A stretch of DNA of 64,000 nucleotides from Parapontixanthobacter sp963736595 (GTDB lineage Bacteria > Pseudomonadota > Alphaproteobacteria > Sphingomonadales > Sphingomonadaceae): positions 434,001 through 498,000 of the forward strand of contig CAVTPG010000011.1 of the NCBI GenBank assembly GCA_963736595.1, given 5' to 3'. The position numbers and the translations under genes are program-made. Below the pieces are notes generated by a model. The model saw only the letters and a list, made by a program, of their open reading frames with translations, was not told the DNA's origin and made no database searches. Shown here one piece after another: positions 26,699-35,472 of this stretch. Every line of letters starts with the position of its first letter. Positions within the stretch are counted from its first letter, which is position 1.

Positions 26699-27570
26699 TC
26701 GCCGTTAATAAGCCTGCGCGCGAGGCGGAACCCGGCGCGCCGATAGGCACGTCTCACATCGGCTTCTTGAGTATGTAGCAAGCCGGCCAGAACAATATGG
26801 CCGCCCGGAGTCATACTTTTTGCAAAATCCGGCGCAAGCTCGATTAACGGTCCCGCCAGAATGTTGGCGATCAGCAGATCATACGGCCCGCGTATGACCA
26901 GCAAATCGTCATCCATCCCGTCCGCGATGGAGATGGTCAGCTCGCCGCGCGAATGGCCGAGCGGTACAGCATTCAGCGCCGCATTTTCCCGCATGACACC
27001 GTCGCACACCGGATCGATATCGCTCGCGGTTAGCAGGGCATTGGGCCACAGTGCCCGCGCGCCAAAGGCGAGGAGCCCAGTTCCGCTGCCGATATCGGCC
27101 ACATTGCGGGCTAGCACCCCCTGCCGCCGCATCTCGCTCAGCATGGCAAGGCATCCGGCGGTTGTTTCATGGCTGCCCGTGCCGAATGCCTGCGCGGCTG
27201 GTATGACCAGATCGTGCAAGTCAGCATTACGGCTGACCGGATAATCGGGTGTATGCACATGGAAGCGTCCGGCATGGATCGGCGCGATGCCCTGTTGGCT
27301 TAGCGCAAGCCAGTCCTCGTCCGGCAGCTTTTCAACGGTTAGGTCTGGCGCATTTTCTACAAATAGTGACGAAATCGCTTGTCGGTCGGCAATGGTCGGC
27401 TTGCGCGACAAATATGCTTCCAGCACCCATTCCAGCGGGCGATCCTCGGCAACTTCTCGGCCCAGCACGACGATCTCGCCATCCCACTCATCGACCGCGT
27501 CCTGCGCCAGCAAAGCCTGCTCCACATCGTGCTTGGCCGCAAAGCCGCTGATTTTCCAGCTATTCGCCAT
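26665..27570 (-). CDS. prmA: 50S ribosomal protein L11 methyltransferase
   Basis: A 301-residue SAM-dependent methyltransferase that trimethylates L11. The SAM motif VADIGSGTGLLAFGARAL and the substrate/catalytic motif LLIANILAGPLIELAP are clear, and AFGTGSHETT precedes the SAM motif as in PrmA. ATG 27570 is chosen (MANSWKISGF); it overlaps the upstream metallo-beta-lactamase stop by 11 nt, so the genes are coupled. Confidence 0.94.
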   Translation of the reverse strand: MANSWKISGFAAKHDVEQALLAQDAVDEWDGEIVVLGREVAEDRPLEWVLEAYLSRKPTIADRQAISSLFVENAPDLTVEKLPDEDWLALSQQGIAPIHAGRFHVHTPDYPVSRNADLHDLVIPAAQAFGTGSHETTAGCLAMLSEMRRQGVLARNVADIGSGTGLLAFGARALWPNALLTASDIDPVCDGVMRENAALNAVPLGHSRGELTISIADGMDDDLLVIRGPYDLLIANILAGPLIELAPDFAKSMTPGGHIVLAGLLHTQEADVRRAYRRAGFRLARRLINGEWSILWLRKRR

Positions 27571-28483
27571 CGGGCGCCGCGCGTTCTTTGGCCAGACGTT
27601 CTTCCAGGTCATGCCGCTTGCCGATAGCGTATTTTGCGCACGCTCCTGCCTCCATGAGGCTCCCGCTACGCATACGTTTGATCATTTCGCTGTGCGAAGG
27701 ATGGGGAGTCAGCAGCAGGTCACAGTTCACGCTACCCAAGCGCTTCAATCCAGCCCTGTACGCGGCGAGATATTGAGGATGATCGCTGAATTTGTAATCG
27801 TCGCGGCTTACAGGGCTTAGGCTGTCTGCGTAAGCGAATGTAACGCATTGTTCCCCTTCGCATGACTGCCATGTCCAACTGAGCGCTCCAGGCGAGTGCC
27901 CGGGGGTAGAAATTGCGGTTAGGATATTGCCCGAAGCGGCGATTGTCTGGCCACTGGCAATATTATCCCGAACGCGGATCGGCTCGAAAGGGGCAAGCAT
28001 ACCGGCTTGCGGATCATCTGCTGCGGCTTGACCCGTGGCGAGAACGGGTGCCGCGGTATTGGATGCGATGACGTAGGCACCGGATGCGCGCTGGATTTTG
28101 GCCATTCCGCCGACATGGTCGAAATGTTCGTGACTGCTGAGGAGATACTGCACGTCGCTGACCTCAAAGCCCAGCGTGGTGATGTTGGCCATCACCACAT
28201 CGGCGCCACCTTCGGTTCCGCTATCGATCAGAACATGCCCATCTTCGCCAGTAATCAGGACTGCGGAAATTCCGCAAGTGCCGACATGATACGTATTGCC
28301 GTGCACCTTAAAGGGAGGAGCGGGTTTGTCCCACTTGTCCCACGGTTCGCAGGCTTCAACGAAAGGTCGGTAGTTCGCGGGGCTATCGGCGAGCGGATCG
28401 GCGGATTGCGTGCTTTGAATACATCCAGCCAAAATCAGACTGGTGGCAACTACCGGATAATGCCATATGTTCTTAGCGAACAT
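27560..28483 (-). CDS. Subclass B3 metallo-beta-lactamase, putative lipoprotein
   Basis: A 307-residue protein of the metallo-beta-lactamase fold with a complete B3-type di-zinc site: H118, H120, D122 and H123 in SSHEHFDHVGG, H196 in TPGHSPGALSW and H261 in LTPHPSH. B3 enzymes hydrolyse penicillins, cephalosporins and often carbapenems in the periplasm; activity here is inferred from residues only. The N-terminus MFAKNIWHYPVVATSLILAG ends at a lipobox LAGC (Cys21), so it may be lipid-anchored. ATG 28483 is chosen because GGAG lies 7 nt upstream; it overlaps the SDR gene by 11 nt. Downstream it overlaps prmA, so it is embedded in an SDR-bla-prmA run and not in a mobile cassette. Confidence 0.88.
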   Translation of the reverse strand: MFAKNIWHYPVVATSLILAGCIQSTQSADPLADSPANYRPFVEACEPWDKWDKPAPPFKVHGNTYHVGTCGISAVLITGEDGHVLIDSGTEGGADVVMANITTLGFEVSDVQYLLSSHEHFDHVGGMAKIQRASGAYVIASNTAAPVLATGQAAADDPQAGMLAPFEPIRVRDNIASGQTIAASGNILTAISTPGHSPGALSWTWQSCEGEQCVTFAYADSLSPVSRDDYKFSDHPQYLAAYRAGLKRLGSVNCDLLLTPHPSHSEMIKRMRSGSLMEAGACAKYAIGKRHDLEERLAKERAAPDGE

Positions 28484-29183
28484 AGCTGGCTCCGTTCGCA
28501 TCCAGCGTCGCGCCGGTCATCGATGGCGGAGCATCCAGCGCGCAATATGTGATGATGCTGGCAATCTCTTCGGGTTCGGCAACCCGGCCCAGTGGTATAT
28601 CGGCAAGCAAACCGGGTCCGCCGCGACTGGCCAGATAATCGTCCGCCATCGACGTATCGACAAAGCCGGGTGTGATCGCGAAGCTAAAGATGCCTTCTGC
28701 TGCATATGCCCGTGCGATGGTTTTGTGCATGGCCAACATTCCGCCCTTGGCGGCTGCATAGTGCCAATGTGCAGGGGAATCGCCGCGATGTCCGGCACGG
28801 CTGGCGACGTGGACGATCCGCCCACCTGACTTGCGTTCTTGCCAGTGGAGTATGGCGAGCCGGGATAATTGCGCGGCGGCGGTCAAATTGATTTGCACAT
28901 TCTTTTGCCAGCTATCCAGCCAGTCATCATCCGCCGCATCGATTGGACCAGCCTCAAACAGTCCGGCATTGTTGACCAGGACATCCACTTTGCCGTCGCC
29001 TCGCGACAACGCCTCTTTCCATATATTGGCCGCCGATACCGGGTCCGACAGATCGCCGCCAATCGTCTGCGCGTCATGCGCGGCACTGGCATGACCGATT
29101 ACCGTGGCGCCGCGCGCTTCCAGCGCAAGTCGTGCTGCCGCGCCGATCCCGCAACTCGATCCGGTTAATAGAATGCAACTCAT
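28473..29183 (-). CDS. Short-chain dehydrogenase/reductase
   Basis: A 236-residue SDR with the cofactor loop TGSSCGIGAAARLAL, NNAG motif, Ser in VASRAGHRG and the catalytic HYAAAKGGML (Tyr-xxx-Lys). The substrate cannot be told. It is the first gene of the leftward run that continues into the metallo-beta-lactamase and prmA, overlapping the former by 11 nt. It diverges from sdhC with 108 nt between starts. Confidence 0.9.
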   Translation of the reverse strand: MSCILLTGSSCGIGAAARLALEARGATVIGHASAAHDAQTIGGDLSDPVSAANIWKEALSRGDGKVDVLVNNAGLFEAGPIDAADDDWLDSWQKNVQINLTAAAQLSRLAILHWQERKSGGRIVHVASRAGHRGDSPAHWHYAAAKGGMLAMHKTIARAYAAEGIFSFAITPGFVDTSMADDYLASRGGPGLLADIPLGRVAEPEEIASIITYCALDAPPSMTGATLDANGASYVR

Positions 29184-29291
29184 GCAACCCGCTATCCGAA
29201 ACTTTGCATCACTTGTCGAGGAACGCGCCTTGATCGTGTCGCTTGTTAGGCTAAGGGATGGCGAGGAAAAGTATTCATTGGAAACGCGTTT

Positions 29292-29672
29292 ATGAGTAAC
29301 AGGCCGCTATCGCCGCACTTAAGCATCTGGAAGTGGGGTCCGCATATGCTGACTTCGATCCTGCACCGCGTCACCGGCGATGGCATGGCACTGGTCGGAC
29401 TTGGCGTGCTGGTCTGGTGGCTGGCCGCATTGGCAAGCGGGCCGGAAGCTTATGGCACACTCGTTGACCTTGCGACCACCCCGATCGGCTATGTGGTGCT
29501 GGTCGGCCTAAGCTGGGCGTTTTTCACGCATATGATGAGCGGCTTGCGCCATTTTGTGATGGATATCGGTGCCGGCTACGAACTTGATACCAACAAGACC
29601 TGGGCGATCCTGTCGCCCATCATTGCCATTCTGCTGACCGCCGGTTTTTGGGCGCTGCTGCTACTTCGATAG
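29292..29672 (+). CDS. sdhC: Succinate dehydrogenase cytochrome b556 subunit
   Basis: A 126-residue heme-binding membrane anchor of complex II with three membrane helices. The family signature is clear: RPLSPHLSIWKWGPHMLTSI with LHRVTGDGMAL next, and the heme-ligand His region THMMSGLRHFVMDIG. It opens the sdhC-sdhD-sdhA operon, 12 nt before sdhD. Confidence 0.96.
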   Translation: MSNRPLSPHLSIWKWGPHMLTSILHRVTGDGMALVGLGVLVWWLAALASGPEAYGTLVDLATTPIGYVVLVGLSWAFFTHMMSGLRHFVMDIGAGYELDTNKTWAILSPIIAILLTAGFWALLLLR

Positions 29673-29684
29673 GAAATTTGAGTT

Positions 29685-30071
29685 ATGGGTAACGGAACCT
29701 CCATTGGCAGGGTTCGCGGGCTAGGGTCTGCACATGAGGGCGCGCATCACTGGATTTTGCAGCGCTTCACCGCCATCGGCAATCTGGTGCTGATGCTGTT
29801 TCTGCTGGGCAGCTTTGCGTTTTTGCCGAATTTCGATTTCGCCACGGTGCGCGGATGGATTTCCGCGCCGCTGCCAGCGACCGCGATGGCATTGCTGATC
29901 ATCAGCACATTCTGGCACGCGCGGCTTGGCCTGCAAGTGCTGATCGAAGATTACGTCAAGGAAACAGGCAGCAAATTCGCACTGAAAGCGGTGCTTAATC
30001 TCGCAAGTATCGGTGGCGGCGCATTTGCTCTTATTTCCATTGCCCGCATGGCATTTGGAGGAGAAGCATAA
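29685..30071 (+). CDS. sdhD: Succinate dehydrogenase hydrophobic membrane anchor subunit
   Basis: A 128-residue three-helix protein of complex II. RVRGLGSAHEGAHHWILQRF is the family N-terminus, and the SFWHARLGLQVLIEDYV-type segment (TFWHARLGLQVLIEDY here) holds the heme/quinone-site His. The stop overlaps the sdhA start by one base (TAATG at 30069-30073). Confidence 0.95.
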   Translation: MGNGTSIGRVRGLGSAHEGAHHWILQRFTAIGNLVLMLFLLGSFAFLPNFDFATVRGWISAPLPATAMALLIISTFWHARLGLQVLIEDYVKETGSKFALKAVLNLASIGGGAFALISIARMAFGGEA

Positions 30072-31964
30072 TGGCTAATCCGGCACCACGCACAGGCGAC
30101 CAGACCCCGACGAACAAGAAGGCGGCAGCAGCCGGCGGGACCGATTTGTCGGCCTATCCGATTGTCGATCACACTTACGATGTTGTGGTCGTCGGGGCGG
30201 GCGGCTCGGGTTTGCGGGCTACGATGGGCAGCGCCGAAGCAGGCTTGCGCACGGCCAACATCTCCAAGGTTTTCCCGACCCGTTCGCACACGGTTGCAGC
30301 GCAAGGCGGCATCGCGGCCAGCCTTGGCAACAACACGCCCGACCACTGGTCGTGGCATATGTACGATACGGTAAAAGGTGCGGATTGGCTGGGCGATCAG
30401 GATGCGATCGAGTATCTGGCGCGCGAAGCTCCGCAGGCCGTGTATGAGCTGGAACACGCGGGCGTTCCGTTTTCGCGCAATGAAAACGGTACGATCTATC
30501 AGCGCCCGTTCGGCGGACATATGCAAAATATGGGCGAAGGCCCGCCGGTGCAGCGGACCTGCGCGGCCGCTGACCGCACCGGCCATGCGATGCTGCACGC
30601 CTTGTATCAGCAAAGCCTGAAATACGACGCAGATTTCTTCATCGAATATTTCGCCATCGACCTGATTATGGAAGACGGCCCGAACGGCGTGCCAGTGTGT
30701 CGCGGCGTTATCGCAATGTGTCTTGATGATGGCTCGATCCATCGTTTCCGCTCGCAAAGCGTCGTGCTGGCAACAGGTGGATATGGTCGCTGCTACTACA
30801 CCGCGACCAGTGCGCACACCTGCACTGGCGATGGCGGTGGGATGGTTCTTCGCGCTGGCTTACCTTTGCAGGACATGGAGTTCGTTCAATTCCACCCGAC
30901 TGGCATTTATGGCGCGGGCGTTCTTATTACCGAGGGCGCGCGGGGCGAGGGTGGCTATCTGACCAATTCCGAAGGCGAGCGGTTTATGGAGCGCTACGCC
31001 CCGTCGGCCAAGGATCTCGCATCGCGCGATGTCGTCTCCCGCTCGATGGCGCTGGAAATGCGCGAGGGACGCGGGATTGGCGCGGATGGTGACCACATTC
31101 ACCTGCACCTCGATCATATCGATTCCAACGTGCTGGCCGAACGGCTGCCTGGAATTACCGAATCCGGCAAGATTTTCGCTGGCGTCGATCTGACGCGAGA
31201 GCCGCTTCCGGTGACCCCGACCGTACATTACAATATGGGCGGCATTCCCTGCAACTATCACGGCGAAGTCGTCACCATCGGCAGCGATGGCAATCCCGAT
31301 ACAGTCGTGCCCGGCCTGTTTGCCGTAGGCGAAGCGGCCTGTGTGTCGGTGCATGGTGCCAACCGCCTGGGCTCCAATTCATTGATCGATCTCGTGGTCT
31401 TTGGACGTGCCACCGGCCATCGTTTAAAAGAGATCATCAAGCCCGGCGTTAGCCAGAACGAATTGGCTAAAGACAGCGCCGATAAAGCTTTGTCACGGCT
31501 CGATCATTTCCGTCATGCCGATGGCGGCTCACCAACTGCTGAAATTCGCAGCGATATGCAAAAAACGATGCAGAAACACGCAGCCGTATTCCGCGACAGC
31601 AAGCTAATGTCCGAAGGCGTCAGCCAGCTTTCCGCGACTTATCGAGCGGATGCAGGACGTGAAAGTGTCCGACCGCTCGATGATCTGGAACAGCGATTTG
31701 ATCGAGACTCTGGAACTCGACAATTTAATCGGTCAGGCGGTTGTCACCATGTCATCGGCAGAGAACCGGAAGGAAAGCCGCGGCGCGCACGCGCATGAGG
31801 ATTTCCCCGAGCGCAACGATGCCGAATGGATGAAGCACACCGCGGCCTGGTTCGATGGCTGGGGCGGACAAAGCGGCAAGGTCAATATCGATTATCGCCC
31901 GGTCCACGAGTACACGCTAACCGACGACATCGCCTATATCGAGCCGAAAAAACGGGTTTATTGA
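30071..31964 (+). CDS. sdhA: Succinate dehydrogenase flavoprotein subunit, split by one frame break in this assembly
   Basis: SdhA carries covalent FAD and oxidises succinate. The FAD motif VVVVGAGGSGLRATMG, the flavinylation segment FPTRSHTVAAQGGI and the catalytic HGANRLGSNSLIDLVVFGRA are in the first frame. Near 31636-31644 an extra base shifts the frame by +1; MQDVKVSDRSMIWNSDL then continues to EPKKRVY and the stop at 31964. The corrected length (about 630 residues with the long N-terminus) is complete. No sdhB follows: the next gene is a BlaI-type regulator. Confidence 0.93.
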
Positions 31965-32010
31965 TGGGGCATCAATCACTGCATCTTTTATACGCGCGAC
32001 TAAAGAATCG

Positions 32011-32023
32011 GGGTCTAAGACCC
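32011..32023. repeat. 13-bp palindrome between sdhA and the BlaI-type gene
   Basis: GGGTCTAAGACCC has 6-bp arms around one central base. The loop is too short for a hairpin terminator, so it is more likely a protein site if functional. It lies 46 nt after the sdhA stop and just upstream of the two BlaI-type dyads. Confidence 0.35.
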
Positions 32024-32043
32024 GTTCATCCAGCTTTCATGTT

Positions 32044-32074
32044 TACAGGCGTAGTCGCAATGACTACAGGTGTA
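32044..32074. promoter_or_regulatory. Two BlaI/MecI-type operator dyads before the regulator gene
   Basis: TACAGGCGTA (32044-32053) and TACAGGTGTA (32065-32074) match the TACAnnTGTA core recognised by BlaI/MecI repressors, the second perfectly and the first with one mismatch. Their starts are 21 bp apart, two helical turns, on the same face of the DNA. They end 22 nt before the ATG of the BlaI-type gene, which predicts autorepression. Confidence 0.72.
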
Positions 32075-32096
32075 ATCGCTTGGATAGGAGGACGGG

Positions 32097-32486
32097 ATGG
32101 CGCAGCGCAAGGGACCGGAAGCAGAGCGGATCAGCGAGGCCGAACACGCGGTCATGGAGGCCCTGTGGGAGCAAAGCCCACTTTCTGCGACGCAGGTTTG
32201 CGCGCAGGTTTGCCGAAGTCGCGACTGGTCGCTCGCCACTGTCAAAACGCTGCTGTCCCGCTTAACCGCCAAGAATGCGGTTTTGGCTGAGGCGGAAGGG
32301 CGCAAGTTTCTCTATTCCCCAGCGATTGCGCGATCAGCTTATGTTGGCGGCGAATCGCGACGGCTGGTGGATCGGCTGTTCGGCGGGAAAGCGGCCACCC
32401 TGTTTGCTCATTTGGCCGAGCATGAGGCCCTTTCGGATAGCGACCTGTCCGAGATGGAGGCCTTGCTAAGGGAGCTGCGGAAATGA
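32097..32486 (+). CDS. blaI: BlaI/MecI/CopY family transcriptional repressor
   Basis: A 129-residue winged-helix repressor: ISEAEHAVMEALWEQSPLSA, then TVKTLLSRLTAKNAVLAEAE with the recognition helix, and a C-terminal dimerisation region. In the classical system the membrane peptidase BlaR1 triggers cleavage of BlaI. A strong Shine-Dalgarno AGGAGG lies before ATG 32097, and the two operator dyads lie just upstream. The stop overlaps the next gene (ATGA at 32483-32486), which is a BlaR1-type M56 peptidase. Confidence 0.9.
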   Translation: MAQRKGPEAERISEAEHAVMEALWEQSPLSATQVCAQVCRSRDWSLATVKTLLSRLTAKNAVLAEAEGRKFLYSPAIARSAYVGGESRRLVDRLFGGKAATLFAHLAEHEALSDSDLSEMEALLRELRK

Positions 32487-34291
32487 CCGGGTTCCTGACT
32501 GATACGCTGATCTGGACCGGGTTGCTGATCGCCCTTGTCCTTGTAATCCGGCGTCCCGTAGCGCGTTTTTTTGGCCCTAAAGCGGCCTATGCGCTGTGGT
32601 TGCTGCCGATGTTACGGTTGGTGATGCCGCCTTTGATCCTGCCATCTTGGATGAGATCGATGCCTCCAGCCGAGCCGTCGACGATGGTGGTCCAAACCGG
32701 TCCACAACCGGCCCTTATGGATGCCGACGGGGTGCCAAGTGTCTCGGAAATACCTTTGACTGCGCTTCAGACGGCTTCGACCTCAATCGATTGGGTAAAT
32801 GCACTCGTGGCAGTCTGGTTGATAGGCGCGGCAGCTTTTCTTGTTCATCGCTTCACCCTCTATTTCCAACTTCGCCGCGAGATGCTGGACGAAGCCGTTG
32901 CGGTTGGTGAAGCAGGCGCGATCCGCTTGCTGGAAACCGACGCCACTAGTGGCCCGGTCGCTTTTGGCGTGCGCGACAAAATCGTAATTTTGCCCATCGG
33001 TTTTATGGCGCAGCGTGATCGCCAGATGCGCGACCTTGCTCTGATGCATGAGCTTTCGCATCATCGCGGACATGATCTGCTGGTCAATTTTCTAGTCCAG
33101 CCATTGTTCGCGCTGCATTGGTTCAATCCGCTGGGCTGGTCGGGCTGGCGCGCTTTGCGCCGCGACCAGGAAGCGGCCTGCGATGCCCGCGTGGTGGCCG
33201 ATTTGCCGCGTCCAGTACGCGCCGATTATGCCCAGATTATTGCCCGATTCGCCGCTGGTCCCCAAATAGCACTGGCTGCGCCGATGGCGTGCCCGGTTCT
33301 GGGCGACGTGCTGGGCGATAAATCCATTATTCAACGGTTGAGGAGCCTATCTATGTCCGATCCTACCCCGCGCCGCCGCATTGCCGGCAAACTGCTGTTG
33401 GCAGGAGCTGCCATTGCCCTGCCGCTGACCGCTTCGGTCACATATGCGGAAGTCGAAACGCAACAAACGAGTGATAGCGCATCGCTACCGCCAATTCCGC
33501 CACAACCTCCGATTGCGCCGCGTGCGCCCACCAGTGCTGTGACACCCACAGTGCCCGATGCGCCTGCGCCGCCTGACTTCGATACTGCCTTTGCCGACAG
33601 TGATGCGGAGTATGAGCGGTCGATGGCCATGACGGAAGGTGAACAAGAACAGGCCGGGCTTGAGATGGAGCGCGCAGGACTGGAAATGAAGCGCGCAGGC
33701 CTTGAAATGGAACGCGCAGGATTGGAAATGAAGCGCGCCGAGAAAGAAATGAAGCGTGCGTCATTAAAAGGTGCAGCACATGGCACAAAACACGGGAAAG
33801 ATGGCCATCGCCATCATGTCGAAACCCGGATCGAGCGGCACACCCACAACGGCAAAACGCTGGAACGCAAAGTAACCATTGTCGATGGTAAGAAAGTCGT
33901 ATCCGGCAATTACGACGACGCCGAAGTGCGCAAGGCTCTGCGTGATGCAAATGTTCAAGTGCAGTTCGTTGAACGCAAGCTGGCCGAAGGCGGCGAGATC
34001 GATCGCGAGATCAAGGCCGCGCTTGCTGAAGCACGCTCAGATGTAAATGTTCGTGTGCTGACTTCATGCGGGCAGCGTGAGAATATCAGCGAAACAACTT
34101 CCGAGGATGGCGCGACAACGATCCGTATCTGCACATCCCGAATTGCTTCGGAAGCGATGGGGCAGGCGCGTCAGGGTTTAATCGAGGCCCGCGCAGCGAT
34201 TGCAGCCGATCCTGATATCCAATTGCCGGACAAAAAACGGACGTTGCGCACGCTTGATCGCCAGATTGCGCAAATGAGCGAGAATACTTGA
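32483..34291 (+). CDS. M56 (BlaR1-like) membrane metallopeptidase with tandem repeats and no penicillin sensor
   Basis: A 602-residue protein. The N-terminal part holds membrane helices (GFLTDTLIWTGLLIALVLVI; the LVAVWLIGAAAFLVHRF region) and the M56 zinc site HELSH at 189-193 on a cytoplasmic loop. A helix near residues 305-325 precedes a Pro-rich linker, five 7-residue repeats (AGLEMER/AGLEMKR, 391-425), a His-rich spot and a charged C-terminal region with two Cys. The penicillin-binding sensor domain of true BlaR1 (SxxK, KTG) is absent, so the stimulus is unlikely to be a beta-lactam. It is coupled to the BlaI-type repressor, which it probably inactivates on signal. Confidence 0.87.
   Translation: MTGFLTDTLIWTGLLIALVLVIRRPVARFFGPKAAYALWLLPMLRLVMPPLILPSWMRSMPPAEPSTMVVQTGPQPALMDADGVPSVSEIPLTALQTASTSIDWVNALVAVWLIGAAAFLVHRFTLYFQLRREMLDEAVAVGEAGAIRLLETDATSGPVAFGVRDKIVILPIGFMAQRDRQMRDLALMHELSHHRGHDLLVNFLVQPLFALHWFNPLGWSGWRALRRDQEAACDARVVADLPRPVRADYAQIIARFAAGPQIALAAPMACPVLGDVLGDKSIIQRLRSLSMSDPTPRRRIAGKLLLAGAAIALPLTASVTYAEVETQQTSDSASLPPIPPQPPIAPRAPTSAVTPTVPDAPAPPDFDTAFADSDAEYERSMAMTEGEQEQAGLEMERAGLEMKRAGLEMERAGLEMKRAEKEMKRASLKGAAHGTKHGKDGHRHHVETRIERHTHNGKTLERKVTIVDGKKVVSGNYDDAEVRKALRDANVQVQFVERKLAEGGEIDREIKAALAEARSDVNVRVLTSCGQRENISETTSEDGATTIRICTSRIASEAMGQARQGLIEARAAIAADPDIQLPDKKRTLRTLDRQIAQMSENT
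33653..33757 (+). repeat. Five tandem 21-bp repeats inside the M56 peptidase gene
   Basis: Five in-frame 21-bp units (starts 33653, 33674, 33695, 33716, 33737) encode AGLEMER, AGLEMKR, AGLEMER, AGLEMKR and AEKEMKR. The 7-residue period with alternating hydrophobic and charged positions suggests a long amphipathic helix or coiled coil. Copy number may vary between strains. Confidence 0.85.
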
Positions 34292-34331
34292 AGCGCCTCT
34301 CCTGAACCACTGAGAGACTATAGCGCCAAGG

Positions 34332-34370
34332 AAAGGGCGCGGCACCGGCAATCGGTATCGCGCCCTTTTT
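34332..34370 (+). terminator. Rho-independent terminator between convergent genes
   Basis: A 10-bp stem, AAAGGGCGCG (34332-34341) with CGCGCCCTTT (34359-34368), encloses a 17-nt loop that itself contains ACCG/CGGT, and ends in a T run (34366-34370). It lies 40 nt after the M56 gene and, with A residues on the other side, may also serve the convergent YpfJ-type gene. Confidence 0.85.
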
Positions 34371-34409
34371 CGTGTCTATCGTTAAGCGATCCGAGAAAAC
34401 CTGGTGTAA

Positions 34410-35270
34410 TTACCGCAAACGTGTGATCTCGTCACAGGCTGCATCGTCACCCTCCAGTCCGAGGCGCAGGGCCTGCATCCGCTGCTGACTGGTGCCGTGC
34501 GTAAAGCTTTCGGGATTGACCCGCTGCCCGGCCTGCGCTTGCAGATTATCATCGCCAATAGCGCTGGCCGCGCGCAGGCCTTCTTCGATATCGCCGGATT
34601 CGATCAGATTGCGGTTTTTGCCCGCCCATACACCGGCGTAGCAATCAGCCTGCAATTCCATCAGCACTTGCAATTGGTTGGATGCGCGCGGATTTTGCGA
34701 TTGCGCGCTGCGAATCTGATCGGAAATGCCGGTGATGGTCTGAATGTGATGGCCATATTCATGCGCGATCACATAGTAACGTGCGAAATCGCCGCCTGCG
34801 CCCATCCGCCGGGCCATCGTGTCATAAAAGCTGGTATCGAGATAGATGCCCTGATCGGCAGGGCAATAAAACGGTCCCATTGCGCTCGACGCATTGCCGC
34901 AAGCCGAGCGGATACCGCCGCTGAACAAAGTCAGTTGGGGGTCTTTAAATTCCAGTCCGGCGCGTTGGAAAATCGGGCCCCAAGTCTGGTTCAGCGAATC
35001 CAGCGCATTACACGCTTCCGTCGCATAAGCATTCTGCGTGCAAACTTCCTGCTCGTTGGTATTTTCCGCGACTTGTCCGCCGCTGCCTGCACCCTGGATG
35101 CCTTCGACAACGCCAATGGTCTGCATCGGGTTAATGCCGAAAAACACCATGCCCAGGATCGCAATAACTAGAGTGCCGCAGCCAAGCCCGCCTTTACCGC
35201 CGGGAAAGCCGCCACCGCCTCCGCCGCCGCGCACACGAATATTGCCGGTGTTGAACGGATTGAGCCGCAT
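34410..35270 (-). CDS. Neutral zinc metallopeptidase family protein (YpfJ-like)
   Basis: A 286-residue membrane-anchored protein of the YpfJ/zinc_peptidase family. A Gly-rich N-terminus (RVRGGGGGGGFPGGKGG) precedes one membrane helix (LVIAILGMVFFGI), then a periplasmic domain with the zinc motif HEYGHHIQT and the downstream ELQADCYAGVWA segment. Several Cys (CTQNAYATEACNALD, ACGNASSAMGPFYC) suggest disulfides. ATG 35270 is chosen because GGGGAA precedes it and it gives the family N-terminus MRLNPFNTGNIRVR; the open frame begins at 35309. Substrates of the family are not known. Confidence 0.88.
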   Translation of the reverse strand: MRLNPFNTGNIRVRGGGGGGGFPGGKGGLGCGTLVIAILGMVFFGINPMQTIGVVEGIQGAGSGGQVAENTNEQEVCTQNAYATEACNALDSLNQTWGPIFQRAGLEFKDPQLTLFSGGIRSACGNASSAMGPFYCPADQGIYLDTSFYDTMARRMGAGGDFARYYVIAHEYGHHIQTITGISDQIRSAQSQNPRASNQLQVLMELQADCYAGVWAGKNRNLIESGDIEEGLRAASAIGDDNLQAQAGQRVNPESFTHGTSQQRMQALRLGLEGDDAACDEITRLR

Positions 35271-35472
35271 AGTATTTCCCCATCTTTGTTGCGCTTTACG
35301 GCGCATCATAACGACACCTTATCGACAGGTCAGCCGTTTCTTACCAGTCCGAACCGCCCGTAATCCCCGATGTTCCCTGTTTTGTGCGGCTCGAAGCACT
35401 AGCGATTGCTCGCGTGTGTCGTTACATGGACCGCCACACCGACCCATCTGTATCAGAAAGCGATTCTTACCC

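Noticed and set aside
27560..34291. The metallo-beta-lactamase and the BlaI/M56 pair as one classical bla regulatory system
   Set aside because: They are about 3.6 kb apart on opposite strands with the sdh operon between, no TACAnnTGTA dyad was seen before the lactamase run, and the M56 protein has no penicillin sensor.
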